Shown: one piece after another, positions 1-10,283 of the stretch
Position numbering within the stretch: position 1 is the stretch's first letter
Layout of the letters: each line of letters starts with the position of its first letter
Assembly (NCBI GenBank): GCA_902539115.1
Contig: CACBHP010000005.1
Span: 1-64,000, forward strand
DNA: 64,000 nt
Reading direction: 5' to 3'
Source of the DNA: an uncultured Prochlorococcus sp.
GTDB lineage: Bacteria > Cyanobacteriota > Cyanobacteriia > PCC-6307 > Cyanobiaceae
Made by a program: the position numbers and the translations under genes
The notes under the pieces: model-generated
What the model was told of the DNA's origin: nothing
Seen by the model: only the letters and a program-made list of their open reading frames with translations
Database searches by the model: none

Positions 1-425
1 TCATTTCTTACCCACTTTTTTGGGGTTGAATTTTTATTAGTGCTTCCAAAATTAAAAAAATTTGAAGTTTTCGCAAAATTGCCAAATCCCATATTAATAG
101 CTTCCAATATTTTCGAAAGGTTATTTTTAAACTCCAAAAATGTAGTTATTTTTTTCTTTTCGTTATCTGTCAATTGGTACCATCTAGATAAAAAGAGCTC
201 TATTAAATAAAAAATAATTAGTACTGTAAAAAAAAGGAAAATTACAAAAAATGATTCATCTAATGTTTTGTTTTTAATTATTAATATCAAACCTATTGAT
301 AAATTTAAAAAAGCTTTTATTAAGTCTTTTGGTTTGCCGAGCTCAAGATAAATTATCGGTACAGTAAGAAAAATAGTCCCAACTACAATATAAAAAGCTC
401 CCAAATAAAATATTAAACTATTCAT
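1..425 (-). CDS. Conserved hypothetical membrane protein, C-terminus runs off the left edge (possibly Ycf66-like, weak)
   Basis: Reverse-strand frame opens at ATG (complement of 423-425) as MNSLIFYLGAFYIVVGTIFLTVPIIYLELGKPKD... and stays open to base 1; hydrophobic N-terminal half. Not in the ORF track because it has no stop inside the window. Confidence 0.65.
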   Translation of the reverse strand, partial: MNSLIFYLGAFYIVVGTIFLTVPIIYLELGKPKDLIKAFLNLSIGLILIIKNKTLDESFFVIFLFFTVLIIFYLIELFLSRWYQLTDNEKKKITTFLEFKNNLSKILEAINMGFGNFAKTSNFFNFGSTNKNSTPKKWVRN

Positions 426-496
426 TAAATTAACTACTTGAATCAATTATAAGATTTGATATGGATAAACAAACTAACTATCAGAATTCCCTGAAG

Positions 497-578
497 TGCG
501 GTCGGGGAGACTTGAACTCCCACACCCGAAGATACGAGTACCTAAAACTCGCGCGTCTACCAATTCCGCCACGACCGC
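497..578 (-). tRNA. tRNA-Leu (UAG anticodon)
   Basis: Reverse complement GCGGTCGTGGCGGAATTGGTAGACGCGCGAGTTTTAGGTACTCG...GGGAGTTCAAGTCTCCCCGACCGCA: class II tRNA with long variable arm, paired acceptor stem, GTTCAAG T-loop, anticodon TAG. Confidence 0.95.
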
Positions 579-744
579 TCAAATAAAATAATAATTGAAA
601 TAGGTTTATTTTAAAAATTTTTTTTCTTAAGATGATTAATTTGACACATTAAAATTAAATTAAAAATCACTTAAAAGAAAATTTTTATATTGCAGCATGC
701 AATCAACTTAAAATATTAGTTATATTATTTAAAGAATTAAAGAA

Positions 745-1767
745 ACGATTTCAAACCTAACCAGTAAAAATACAACAAAAATTACTAATTCTTCAAAAAC
801 ATCTTATTGGCAAAAAGAGATTAAAAATTACGTAGATCCGCCAAGTTTTTGGAATCCAACATTAGGTTTATTTTTTGGCGGTTATTTTCTAGCTTTTCTT
901 AGCATATGGCAATGGTATAGAGGTGTTTGGCCTTTACCTTTACTTGTAGCCACTGCGTTTTTAGCTTTACATATTGAAGGTACTGTTATTCATGATGCTT
1001 GTCATAAAGCTGCTCATCCAGTTCCTTGGATAAATCAAGCAATGGGTCATGGCTCAGCAATTCTATTAGGGTTTAGCTTCCCAGTTTTTACAAGAGTTCA
1101 TTTACAACATCATATTCACGTAAATCACCCAAAAAATGATCCAGATCATATTGTCAGTACTTTTGGTCCAATTTGGCTAATTGCCCCAAGATTTTTTTAT
1201 CATGAAGTATTTTTCTTTCAAAGAAAACTTTGGCGAAGATATGAATTACTACAATGGGGAATTGAAAGATCCATATTCATAACAATTATCCTAGCAGGTT
1301 TGAAATTTGACTTTATGAATTTAATTTATAATTTATGGTTCGGCCCAGCATTAATGGTAGGAGTTACTTTAGGAATATTCTTTGATTATTTACCACATAG
1401 ACCATTTCGATCAAGAAATAAATGGATAAATTCTCGAGTTTATCCCAGCAAATTTATGAATTTATTGATAATGGGACAAAATTATCATCTTATTCATCAT
1501 CTTTGGCCTTCGATTCCTTGGTTTGAATATAAAATAGCTTATGAAAAAACTAAGCCCTTATTAGATAAAAAAGGCTCCCCGCAAAGGGTTGGGATTTTTG
1601 AAAGTAAAGAAGACATTTTTAACTTTATTTATGATTTATTAATAGGTGTAAGGAGTCATAGCAAAAAGAGGGGGAAAATAAGAAAAATCATAAATTTATG
1701 TCCAGGCTTTAAAATAAAAAAATTTTTATTAAAGATAGTCAATAAAACATTTATTGGAAGCAACTAA
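745..1767 (+). CDS. crtR: Beta-carotene hydroxylase (fatty-acid-hydroxylase-type di-iron membrane enzyme); start uncertain (ACG 745, or ATT 736/748)
   Basis: Open frame from 733 encodes ...YVDPPSFWNPTLGLFFGG...HIEGTVIHDACHKAAHPVPWINQAMGHG... then the listed ORF with HLQHHIHVNHP and GQNYHLIHHLWP histidine boxes. The listed ATG (1042) would drop the first His box HDACH. Confidence 0.85.
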   Translation, partial: TISNLTSKNTTKITNSSKTSYWQKEIKNYVDPPSFWNPTLGLFFGGYFLAFLSIWQWYRGVWPLPLLVATAFLALHIEGTVIHDACHKAAHPVPWINQAMGHGSAILLGFSFPVFTRVHLQHHIHVNHPKNDPDHIVSTFGPIWLIAPRFFYHEVFFFQRKLWRRYELLQWGIERSIFITIILAGLKFDFMNLIYNLWFGPALMVGVTLGIFFDYLPHRPFRSRNKWINSRVYPSKFMNLLIMGQNYHLIHHLWPSIPWFEYKIAYEKTKPLLDKKGSPQRVGIFESKEDIFNFIYDLLIGVRSHSKKRGKIRKIINLCPGFKIKKFLLKIVNKTFIGSN

Positions 1768-1772
1768 ATAAC

Positions 1773-2066
1773 TTATTCATTAATAATTTTTGGTACTTTA
1801 AAATATTTATCTTCTCTCGATGGACCCAATTCTAAAAGCTCTTCATTACAATCAGAATTTTTCTTTTCGTCTTTTCTAAATACATTTATTACCTCTATAG
1901 CTCTGGTTGTACAGGGGACATCATCTGTGTCAATTTTTTCAAGTTGTCTTATATAATCTAATATCTTTTCTAATTGTTCTGCGTGATTATTAATTTCATT
2001 CTCGTTAAGTTCTAATCTCGCTAAATGAGCAACTTTTTTTACTTCCTCTTTAGTTATTTTTGTCAT
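1773..2066 (-). CDS. gatC: Aspartyl/glutamyl-tRNA amidotransferase subunit C
   Basis: 97 aa MTKITKEEVKKVAHLARLELNENE..., typical GatC. Confidence 0.93.
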   Translation of the reverse strand: MTKITKEEVKKVAHLARLELNENEINNHAEQLEKILDYIRQLEKIDTDDVPCTTRAIEVINVFRKDEKKNSDCNEELLELGPSREDKYFKVPKIINE

Positions 2067-2213
2067 ACCTTTAAAATCTTTCTTATTAAATAATAGTTTA
2101 TTAAAAACATCTTATTTAAATTTCCTTTGAATTTCATATAATTTAAAAATTAATCACATCTTTTTTAGAAATCAATATAAATTTATAGCCTTAACTATTT
2201 TTCTCAGCTAAAT

Positions 2214-2822
2214 ATGTTATTAGATAAATATTGAAAAATAGAAGAAGAATTATTTCCAAAAAATTTTTTTTATCGGCACTCTAAACTTGTTGCCCCTGAT
2301 TTAATAGGCTGTCACCTCATAAAAAAAAATAATGAGACAGGTCAAATTGAGGGGGTTATTGTTGAAACTGAAGCTTATTCACAGGAAGAAGAGGCCTGTC
2401 ATGGCTACCGCAAAATGACTGAATCAAACAAATCATTATTTGGCAAACCTGGCACATTTTATATTTACAAATCTTATGGCATTCATCATTGTTTAAACAT
2501 AGTTACTGATAAAGAAAATTTTGCGAGTGGTGTATTAATAAGATCAGTTTTTATCCCTAAAAAGAATGAAAGATTAGCTTCTGGACCTGGCCTAGTTACT
2601 AAGACATTCAGTGTAGACATTTCATTTAACTCACTTGAAGTTCTTAATAACAAATCTTTATGGATTTCTCCAAGAGATTCCACTCTAGAAGAAAAAGATC
2701 TTATTCAAACTACGAGAATTGGCATATCAAAGGCAAAAAATATAAAATGGCGTTGGTATCTCAAAAAAAGTAGGAGTGTAAGTAAAAGATTAAAAGGTGA
2801 CAGAACACCTAAATTTCAATAA
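2214..2822 (+). pseudogene. mpg: 3-methyladenine DNA glycosylase (AAG/Mpg family) with in-frame TGA at codon 7
   Basis: Frame from ATG 2214: MLLDKY*KIEEELFPKNFFYRHSKLVAPDLIGCHLIKKNNETGQIEGVIVETEAYSQEEEACHGYRKMTESNKSLFGKPGTFYIYKSYGIHHCLNIVTD... The ETEAY active-site block lies upstream of the listed ATG 2415, downstream of TGA 2232-2234. Confidence 0.75.
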
Positions 2823-2842
2823 TCATTTATCTTTGAAACGTA

Positions 2843-3860
2843 ATGCAAATTTGGCCTCATAAACATATCCACACACTAGCTAATTTTTCAATTAAAGATT
2901 ATGAGTCAGTATTTGAATTAGCTAATAGATTTGATGCACTAAAGAATGCAGGAACAAAAAAGATACCGGCCTTACAAGGAACTTTGGTAACATCTTTATT
3001 TTTTGAACCTAGTACGAGAACAAAAAATAGTTTTGAGCTTGCAGCAAAAAGGCTTTCTGCTGATGTCCAAACGTTTGCTCCATCCTCTAGTTCTTTAACA
3101 AAAGGCGAAACAATAATTGATACAGCCATAACTTATTCTGCTATGGGCGCTGATACATTAGTAATCAGACATTCATCAAGTTACATAACCTTTGAGATCG
3201 CTGAAAAACTTGATGCAATAAATTCCAAGACTTCCGTTCTTAATGCTGGAGATGGATTACATAGTCACCCTAGCCAAGGATTGCTTGACATCTATACATT
3301 AATAAAATTCTTTTCCAAAAAAAACATTAAATACTGAGGTTTTAAATTCCAAAAAGATTTTAATAATTGGAGACGTTAATCATTCAAGGGTTGCCAGATC
3401 AAATCTTTGGGCTTTGAGTGCATTCGGCGCAGACATTATCTTATGTGGTCCTAAGACATTAATACCTGATGAATTTATCAATTTTTTAAAAACTCCTGCG
3501 CCAAATCAAATTGAAGATCCTGTTAAATCAAGAGGTTCCATAACAATTTCTAGATCATTGGAAGAATCAATAAAAATTGCAGATGCGATCATTGTTTTAA
3601 GACTTCAAAAAGAGAGAATGATGGAGAATTTACTTAGCAGCATTGATTCATATAGTTTGGATTATGGATTAACCCCAGAGAAATTATGCTTGAATAGTAA
3701 AGAAATTCCAATTCTCCATCCTGGTCCTATTAACAGAGATATTGAAATAAGTAGTAAAGTAGTAGATCGATATCCTAATTGCTTAATTAATAATCAAGTT
3801 GCAAACGGTATACCTATAAGAATGGCTTTGCTTTATCTATTACAAAAATATAACAAATAA
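2843..3860 (+). pseudogene. pyrB: Aspartate carbamoyltransferase, split into two frames at an A8 run (~3327-3334)
   Basis: First part 2843-3337 has [15 protein letters not shown] and [14 protein letters not shown]; second part continues in another frame as [38 protein letters not shown]...[14 protein letters not shown]. Removing one A from the A8 tract restores a continuous ATCase. Confidence 0.85.
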
Positions 3861-3862
3861 AT

Positions 3863-4204
3863 TTATAGCAACTTAAGACTTTCGGTAAAGAAACCATAAA
3901 ATAATCCTAATCTTAAAGAATCTAAAAAAAGAACTAAAAATTTCTTTTTCCTTTCAAATCTAAAATTTCTTCTTAGAACTATTAAAATCTCGATAAAAAC
4001 TACTGATAAGAAAGCAGCTACAGGATCCATGAGTTCCACAACTGCACTTACCATACCAAGAGAACTTCCAATGAAGTAGCCAATCAAAAGAGTAATCATT
4101 GAAATTGAATATCGTCGCCATGGATTATTAGCCCAAATACTTAGTGTATTAATATTTTCAACAATTTTTATCTGAAATTTTGTCTTTTGAGGCTTAACAA
4201 CCAT
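3863..4204 (-). CDS. DUF565 / Ycf20-like membrane protein
   Basis: 113 aa ...WANNPWRRYSISMITLLIGYFIGSSLGMV..., Ycf20-like pattern. Confidence 0.7.
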   Translation of the reverse strand: MVVKPQKTKFQIKIVENINTLSIWANNPWRRYSISMITLLIGYFIGSSLGMVSAVVELMDPVAAFLSVVFIEILIVLRRNFRFERKKKFLVLFLDSLRLGLFYGFFTESLKLL

Positions 4205-4215
4205 TTTGTATTAAA

Positions 4216-4416
4216 CTAAGCTGCTTCAGAGTTTGATTGAATTTTAGTATTTCCTTCTATTAATTCAAGCAATGCTTCCAACTGAGCCATTAATCCTCTC
4301 AACTCGCCTGGTTCAGGGAAAAGATCATCTTCTTTTATTCCTAAATGCATTTCTCTGAGCTCTTGTCTTAAATAGCGAATGTGACTAATGACTTGCTCTC
4401 TTTTGGTTTGCGACAT
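4216..4416 (-). CDS. Conserved small cyanobacterial hypothetical protein
   Basis: 66 aa complete ORF, plausible ATG, tight spacing to neighbour. Confidence 0.65.
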   Translation of the reverse strand: MSQTKREQVISHIRYLRQELREMHLGIKEDDLFPEPGELRGLMAQLEALLELIEGNTKIQSNSEAA

Positions 4417-4635
4417 GTAATATATTATGACAATAATATATTAAGAGAGAATATTTTTGAAAAGTAGAAATTGCATATTTATGATTGAAAATGAAGATAA
4501 ATTAAGTAACAAAAATTTGAAAATATTATGAAAATTGAAAATTTTCTTATCTTTGAAAATATTTACTTAATAGTTATATCAATTTTAAATAATTACTTGA
4601 GGCTTTATTATTAGAGTATATTGGCTTTTCTCAAT

Positions 4636-4857
4636 ATGAAATTCATTTCTGAAAATCAAATAAGTGAGGAACTAGTAAATTCTTTTGATGAAGAAATGAC
4701 CCTTAAACTCGCTAAAAGGCTAGAAGAAGATAACTATAATACTCCATTTGATGGTTTAAAAGACTGGCACTTACTTAGGGCTCTTGCAATTAATAGACCT
4801 GAATTAACAACTAATTATATCCATCTTCTCGATCAGGAACCTTTCGATGAAAACTAA
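4636..4857 (+). CDS. DUF2555-like small protein
   Basis: MKFISENQISEELVNSFDEEMTLKLAKRLEEDNYNTPFDGLKDWHLLRALAINRPEL...; ATG at 4636 preferred over TTG 4621; overlaps coaBC by 11 nt. Confidence 0.7.
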   Translation: MKFISENQISEELVNSFDEEMTLKLAKRLEEDNYNTPFDGLKDWHLLRALAINRPELTTNYIHLLDQEPFDEN

Positions 4858-6103
4858 TAGTAAGGGCTCCAAAATAAAGGTTCTTTTATTAATAACGGGG
4901 AGTATTGCAGCTGTAAGGATACCACTATTAGTAAGCCAATTAGCGAAAGAGAATTATGAAATAAGATGCGTTTTATCTAAAAATGCAGAAAAATTAATAA
5001 AGCCGCTTTCTCTCTCTATCTTGAGTAGAAACCCTTGCATTTTAGAAAATGATCAATGGTCTAATAGTCAATCAATACCTCTTCACATAGAACTAAGTAA
5101 TTGGGCTAATATTTTAATCATTGCGCCTTTAACAGCGACAACATTATCAAAATGGGTAACTGGAAATGCAGAGGGATTGATCCCAAGCATCTTAATAGCA
5201 AATATAAAACCAATTATTGTTGCACCAGCCATGAATACACAAATGTGGCTAAATAAAGCTGTCCAAAAAAATTATGAAAATTTACAGAATTACGAAAATG
5301 TTTTGTCTTTGCAACCAAGTGAAGGCCTCTTAGCGTGTGATGCTATTGGCATCGGTAAGATACCTCCAAATGATCTAATCCAATTAGCTCTTGAATTTAT
5401 AGCTTCACACAAACAAAATGAATATCGCAAAGATTTATTTGATAAAGAAATTTTAGTAACTGGAGGGTGCACTTCAGAGAAAATTGACGCGGCAAGACAT
5501 ATTACTAACAAAAGTTCTGGTGCTATGGGCCTTCTTCTTTCTCAAGTAGCGAGGTTCAGAGGAGCGCAAGTAAAATATGTCCATGGGCCTCTGACAATCG
5601 ATAAGAATCTTACTGATGGAATAAAAAGATATGAAATTGAAACTAGTGTTGATTTAATTAGGGCACTTAATAATGAAATATCAAATTGCGATTATTTTTT
5701 CATGAATGCAGCAGTATCTGATTTCAAGATAACCTCTAATACTTTAGCTAAAGTTCCAAAAAATAAAATTAATGCTCATTTGAATAAAAACTTTGAGCTA
5801 GTCCCAGATATTTTAAAAACAATTAGTAAATCAAAAAAAGATAACCAAGTTTTTGTAGGCTTTTGTGCTTTTACAGGATCTATCGAAGAAGCACGAAAAA
5901 CAATTAAAGAAAAGATTATCCAAAAGGGTTGTGATTATCTATTCGCAAATCCAATTGATCTTGAAGGCCAAGGATTTGGCTTTTTGGCACAAAATGAAGG
6001 TTGGCTGTTCGATACGAATAATACGGAGCACTACATTAACAAAACATCAAAAATTGATTTAGCAAATAAATTAATAACCCAAATTATTTCATTAAAAAAA
6101 TAA
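4847..6103 (+). CDS. coaBC: Bifunctional phosphopantothenoylcysteine decarboxylase / phosphopantothenate synthase
   Basis: 418 aa; LLLITGSIAAVRIPLL, APAMNTQMW, ILVTGGCTSEKIDAARHITNKSSGAMG, NAAVSDF. Confidence 0.95.
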   Translation: MKTNSKGSKIKVLLLITGSIAAVRIPLLVSQLAKENYEIRCVLSKNAEKLIKPLSLSILSRNPCILENDQWSNSQSIPLHIELSNWANILIIAPLTATTLSKWVTGNAEGLIPSILIANIKPIIVAPAMNTQMWLNKAVQKNYENLQNYENVLSLQPSEGLLACDAIGIGKIPPNDLIQLALEFIASHKQNEYRKDLFDKEILVTGGCTSEKIDAARHITNKSSGAMGLLLSQVARFRGAQVKYVHGPLTIDKNLTDGIKRYEIETSVDLIRALNNEISNCDYFFMNAAVSDFKITSNTLAKVPKNKINAHLNKNFELVPDILKTISKSKKDNQVFVGFCAFTGSIEEARKTIKEKIIQKGCDYLFANPIDLEGQGFGFLAQNEGWLFDTNNTEHYINKTSKIDLANKLITQIISLKK

Positions 6104-6321
6104 AAAAAAAATTTTTTATTTGTATTTTTTTGTAATCTTAAGCATTAAAAATGATGTGATAGCTTAAAATAATTCCAGTTTTTTAGAATCTAAAAAGCTA
6201 CGGGTTGTTTCGAGGATTTAAAAGTCCTATCTTTTAAGGTCTTTTCCCTTGTAATATCCGTACTGAACTTTATTAGATGACCTTTAATCTATCGTCACAG
6301 AACTTTACTGCAACTTTAATT

Positions 6322-7116
6322 ATGAGAATTCGTTCTTTCTTAGCTTTTGTTATTTCAATTTGTATAACTTTTGCTTTCGTACCTGTTAAAACATTTGCTT
6401 TTTCTGAAAGAGGAAATGCACAATTCACAGATGTTGTTAACACAGGAAAAGCTAATGATTGCCCTACATTAGACTCATCTCTTGTCGGATCAATATCTCT
6501 AGGGAATGGAGATAGCCTTAAAGGAATATGCATGCATCCAACAGAAGTTTATGTAAAAGTGCCAGGGACGAAACGAAAAGCTGCAGAATTTGTTTCTACA
6601 AAAATTATAAGTCCTAGAAATAACACCACAGTGACAGAAGTTTATGGAGATATAGATTCAGGAACTTTCACCGAAAAAGGTGGTATTGATTTTCAACTTA
6701 TTACTGTATTAACTCCGGGTGGTTTAGAGGTGCCATTTGCATTCTCAGCAAAAGATCTTACAGCTGATTTACCTTCATCTATTGAGCCAGGCACGGAGGT
6801 TAGTGGTTCAACATTTACCCCTAACTATAGAACTGGTGATTTTTTAGATCCTAAAGCAAGAGCTAAAAATACTGGTGTTGAATATGCTCAAGGTTTAGTT
6901 GCATTAGGTGGAGATGATGAAGAACTTGCGAAAGAAAATATTAAAGTTGATGTAAACGGTACTGGCGTTATTACTCTTTCAATCAATAGTGTAGATTCTG
7001 ATACAGACGAATTTGCTGGTACTTTTGAAGCTATCCAACCTTCAGATACAGATATGGGTTCAAAAGATCCACTTGATGTAAAAATAATTGGGGAGCTATA
7101 CGGAAGAAAAGCATAA
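6322..7116 (+). CDS. psbO: Photosystem II manganese-stabilizing protein
   Basis: Signal-peptide-like N-terminus MRIRSFLAFVISICITFAFVPVKTFA then FTDVVNTGKANDCPTLDSS...; listed ORF starts upstream at 6277. Confidence 0.95.
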   Translation: MRIRSFLAFVISICITFAFVPVKTFAFSERGNAQFTDVVNTGKANDCPTLDSSLVGSISLGNGDSLKGICMHPTEVYVKVPGTKRKAAEFVSTKIISPRNNTTVTEVYGDIDSGTFTEKGGIDFQLITVLTPGGLEVPFAFSAKDLTADLPSSIEPGTEVSGSTFTPNYRTGDFLDPKARAKNTGVEYAQGLVALGGDDEELAKENIKVDVNGTGVITLSINSVDSDTDEFAGTFEAIQPSDTDMGSKDPLDVKIIGELYGRKA

Positions 7117-7127
7117 ATCCTATTTAA

Positions 7128-7160
7128 GAGAAAAAGGGGGTTGAACCCCTCTTTTTTTTT
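7128..7160 (+). terminator. Rho-independent terminator downstream of psbO
   Basis: AGGGGG-ttgaa-CCCCT stem followed by a long T run. Confidence 0.85.
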
Positions 7161-7187
7161 CAAAATTTTTCTCTATCAATTTAAAAA

Positions 7188-8363
7188 ATGGAATTACAAC
7201 AAAAAACTAAAAAAGATACTAATGGACTAATACCGCCTTATGGAGGGGAATTAAAAAATTTAATTATCAAAGATAAAAACCTTAAAAATGATCTTATCTC
7301 CAAAGCTACTTATGAGTTTGAATGCAGCGAGAGAAATGCATGCGATGTAGAACTTTTGATGGTTGGAGCTTTTTCTCCATTAGAAGGTTTTATGGATGAA
7401 AATAATTATAATTCGGTAATTAAAAATAATAGAGATACAAACGGGTTGCTTTTTGGTCTACCTATTGTATTTGATTCAAATAATAAAAAAGTAAAAGCTG
7501 GAGAGACAATATTGCTTACTTATAAAAAACAAAAAATAGCAGTTTTAGAAGTTAGCTCTAAATGGGAGCCTGATAAATCCTTAGAAGCTGAACTTTGTTA
7601 TGGTACTAATTCTTTAGATCATCCTGCAGTTAAGATGATTTTTAATGAGAGAGGGAGATTTTATATCGGAGGAAGAGTTTATGGTTTCGAAATACCAATT
7701 AGAGAATTCCCCTGCAAAACCCCAGAAGAAGTTAGATCTAAACTTCCATCAAATCATGATGTGGTTGCATTTCAATGCAGAAATCCAATACATAGAGCAC
7801 ATTATGAATTATTTACTAATGCCTTACTCTCAGATAATGTCTCCTCTAACTCAGTTGTTTTAGTTCATCCAACTTGTGGGCCAACTCAACAAGATGATAT
7901 CCCTGGAAAAGTTAGATATTTGACCTATAAAGAATTAGAAGAGGAAATATCTGATGAAAGAATAAAATGGGCTTTTTTACCTTATTCAATGCATATGGCA
8001 GGGCCAAGAGAAGCTCTTCAACATATGATAATCAGAAGAAATTATGGCTGCACCCATTTTATTATTGGTAGAGATATGGCTGGTTGCAAGTCATCATCAA
8101 CTGGTGAAGATTTTTATGGCCCATATGACGCCCAGAATTTTGCAAATAAGTGTGCAGATGAATTGATGATGCAAACTGTTCCTTCAAAAAATTTAGTTTA
8201 TACGAAGGAAAAAGGATATATAACAGCTGAAGAAGCTAAAGAATTTAATTATGAAATTATGAAACTAAGTGGTACTGAATTTAGAAAGAAATTGAGGAAT
8301 GGCGAAACAATTCCTGAATGGTTTGCATTCAAAAGTGTAGTAGATGTTCTAAGACGCTCTTAA
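7188..8363 (+). CDS. sat: Sulfate adenylyltransferase (ATP sulfurylase)
   Basis: 391 aa; VAFQCRNPIHRAHYEL, HPTCGPTQQDDIP, GRDMAGCKSS. Confidence 0.95.
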   Translation: MELQQKTKKDTNGLIPPYGGELKNLIIKDKNLKNDLISKATYEFECSERNACDVELLMVGAFSPLEGFMDENNYNSVIKNNRDTNGLLFGLPIVFDSNNKKVKAGETILLTYKKQKIAVLEVSSKWEPDKSLEAELCYGTNSLDHPAVKMIFNERGRFYIGGRVYGFEIPIREFPCKTPEEVRSKLPSNHDVVAFQCRNPIHRAHYELFTNALLSDNVSSNSVVLVHPTCGPTQQDDIPGKVRYLTYKELEEEISDERIKWAFLPYSMHMAGPREALQHMIIRRNYGCTHFIIGRDMAGCKSSSTGEDFYGPYDAQNFANKCADELMMQTVPSKNLVYTKEKGYITAEEAKEFNYEIMKLSGTEFRKKLRNGETIPEWFAFKSVVDVLRRS

Positions 8364-8409
8364 TATTGTTTTATTATTAGTATTATAGATTTATTAAAGA
8401 TTTTTTATC

Positions 8410-10263
8410 GTGAACAAACGCTGGAGAAATGTAGGACTTTATGTTCTAGCTGTTATTACTGTAATTTTCATAGGTACTTCTGTATTCGATAAACCTAGTA
8501 CAGAAAATGCTACAAAGACCTTAAGGTACAGTGATTTTATAGAGGCAGTTCAAGATAAAGAAATCAGTAGAGTATTAATATCTCCAGACAATGCAACAGC
8601 ACAAGTTGTTGAAAATGATGGAAGCAGATCTGAGGTCAATTTAGCCCCTGACAAAGATTTATTAAAAATCCTAACTGAAAATAATGTAGATATTGCTGTA
8701 ACTCCCACAAAACTAGCTAATCCATGGCAACAAGCTATAAGTAGCTTGATTTTCCCAGTACTTTTGATCGGAGGCTTATTTTTTCTTTTCAGAAGATCCC
8801 AAAGCGGGAATTCTGGAGGTGGTAATCCTGCCATGAGTTTTGGCAAGAGCAAAGCCAGATTGCAAATGGAACCATCTACACAAGTAACTTTCTCAGATGT
8901 TGCTGGTGTTGAAGGTGCAAAATTAGAACTCACTGAAGTCGTAGATTTTCTTAAGAGTCCAGATAGATTTACTGCAGTCGGAGCAAAAATCCCAAAAGGA
9001 GTTCTTCTTGTTGGCCCTCCTGGTACAGGAAAAACATTGCTAGCAAAAGCAGTAGCTGGAGAAGCAGGAGTACCTTTTTTCTCAATATCAGGTTCAGAAT
9101 TTGTAGAGATGTTTGTAGGTGTTGGAGCTAGCAGAGTTAGAGATCTATTTGAACAAGCTAAAAAAAATGCTCCTTGTATTGTGTTCATTGACGAAATAGA
9201 TGCAGTTGGAAGACAAAGAGGTGCTGGTATGGGCGGAGGAAATGATGAAAGAGAACAAACATTAAATCAACTCCTAACCGAAATGGACGGTTTCGAAGGA
9301 AATTCAGGAATTATAATAGTAGCTGCCACCAACAGGCCTGATGTCTTAGATTCAGCTTTAATGCGTCCAGGAAGATTCGATAGACAGGTAACAGTAGATA
9401 GACCAGATTACGCTGGAAGATTACAGATATTAAATGTTCATGCGAAAGATAAAACTCTTTCAAAAGACGTTGATTTAGATAAAGTTGCTAGAAGAACACC
9501 AGGATTTACTGGTGCAGATTTAGCTAATCTTTTAAATGAGGCAGCAATACTAGCAGCTAGAAAAGATTTAGATAAAGTAAGTAATGATGAAGTCGGTGAT
9601 GCCATTGAAAGAGTTATGGCTGGCCCAGAAAAGAAAGATAGAGTCATCAGTGATAAGAAAAAAGAATTAGTTGCTTATCATGAAGCTGGTCATGCACTCG
9701 TTGGAGCATTAATGCCTGATTATGATCCAGTAGCAAAAGTTTCAATAATTCCTAGAGGTCAAGCTGGAGGTTTAACCTTCTTTACTCCAAGTGAAGAAAG
9801 AATGGAATCCGGTCTTTACTCTCGTTCTTACCTTCAAAATCAAATGGCAGTAGCTCTTGGGGGAAGAGTTGCTGAAGAAATAGTCTATGGTGAAGAAGAA
9901 GTAACAACTGGCGCTTCAAATGATTTACAACAAGTTGCCAACGTAGCAAGACAAATGATCACTAAATTTGGTATGAGTGACAAAATAGGTCCAGTCGCTC
10001 TAGGTCAATCTCAGGGTGGAATGTTTTTAGGAAGAGATATGAGTTCTACAAGAGACTTCTCTGAAGACACAGCCGCAACAATTGATGTGGAGGTTTCAGA
10101 ACTTGTTGATGTTGCCTACAAGAGAGCTACAAAAGTCTTATCAGATAATAGAACTGTTTTGGACGAAATGGCTCAAATGCTAATTGAAAGAGAAACTATA
10201 GACACTGAAGATATCCAAGATTTGCTTAACCGATCAGAAGTTAAAGTAGCAAATTATATTTAG
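8410..10263 (+). CDS. ftsH: ATP-dependent zinc metalloprotease FtsH (GTG start)
   Basis: 617 aa; [55 protein letters not shown] zinc motif. Confidence 0.97.
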   Translation: MNKRWRNVGLYVLAVITVIFIGTSVFDKPSTENATKTLRYSDFIEAVQDKEISRVLISPDNATAQVVENDGSRSEVNLAPDKDLLKILTENNVDIAVTPTKLANPWQQAISSLIFPVLLIGGLFFLFRRSQSGNSGGGNPAMSFGKSKARLQMEPSTQVTFSDVAGVEGAKLELTEVVDFLKSPDRFTAVGAKIPKGVLLVGPPGTGKTLLAKAVAGEAGVPFFSISGSEFVEMFVGVGASRVRDLFEQAKKNAPCIVFIDEIDAVGRQRGAGMGGGNDEREQTLNQLLTEMDGFEGNSGIIIVAATNRPDVLDSALMRPGRFDRQVTVDRPDYAGRLQILNVHAKDKTLSKDVDLDKVARRTPGFTGADLANLLNEAAILAARKDLDKVSNDEVGDAIERVMAGPEKKDRVISDKKKELVAYHEAGHALVGALMPDYDPVAKVSIIPRGQAGGLTFFTPSEERMESGLYSRSYLQNQMAVALGGRVAEEIVYGEEEVTTGASNDLQQVANVARQMITKFGMSDKIGPVALGQSQGGMFLGRDMSSTRDFSEDTAATIDVEVSELVDVAYKRATKVLSDNRTVLDEMAQMLIERETIDTEDIQDLLNRSEVKVANYI

Positions 10264-10283
10264 TTTTAAAAAATAAATATTTA

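Noticed and set aside
8550-9188. 212-aa antisense ORF opposite ftsH
   Set aside because: Shadow ORF of a strongly conserved coding frame; composition mirrors the sense codons.
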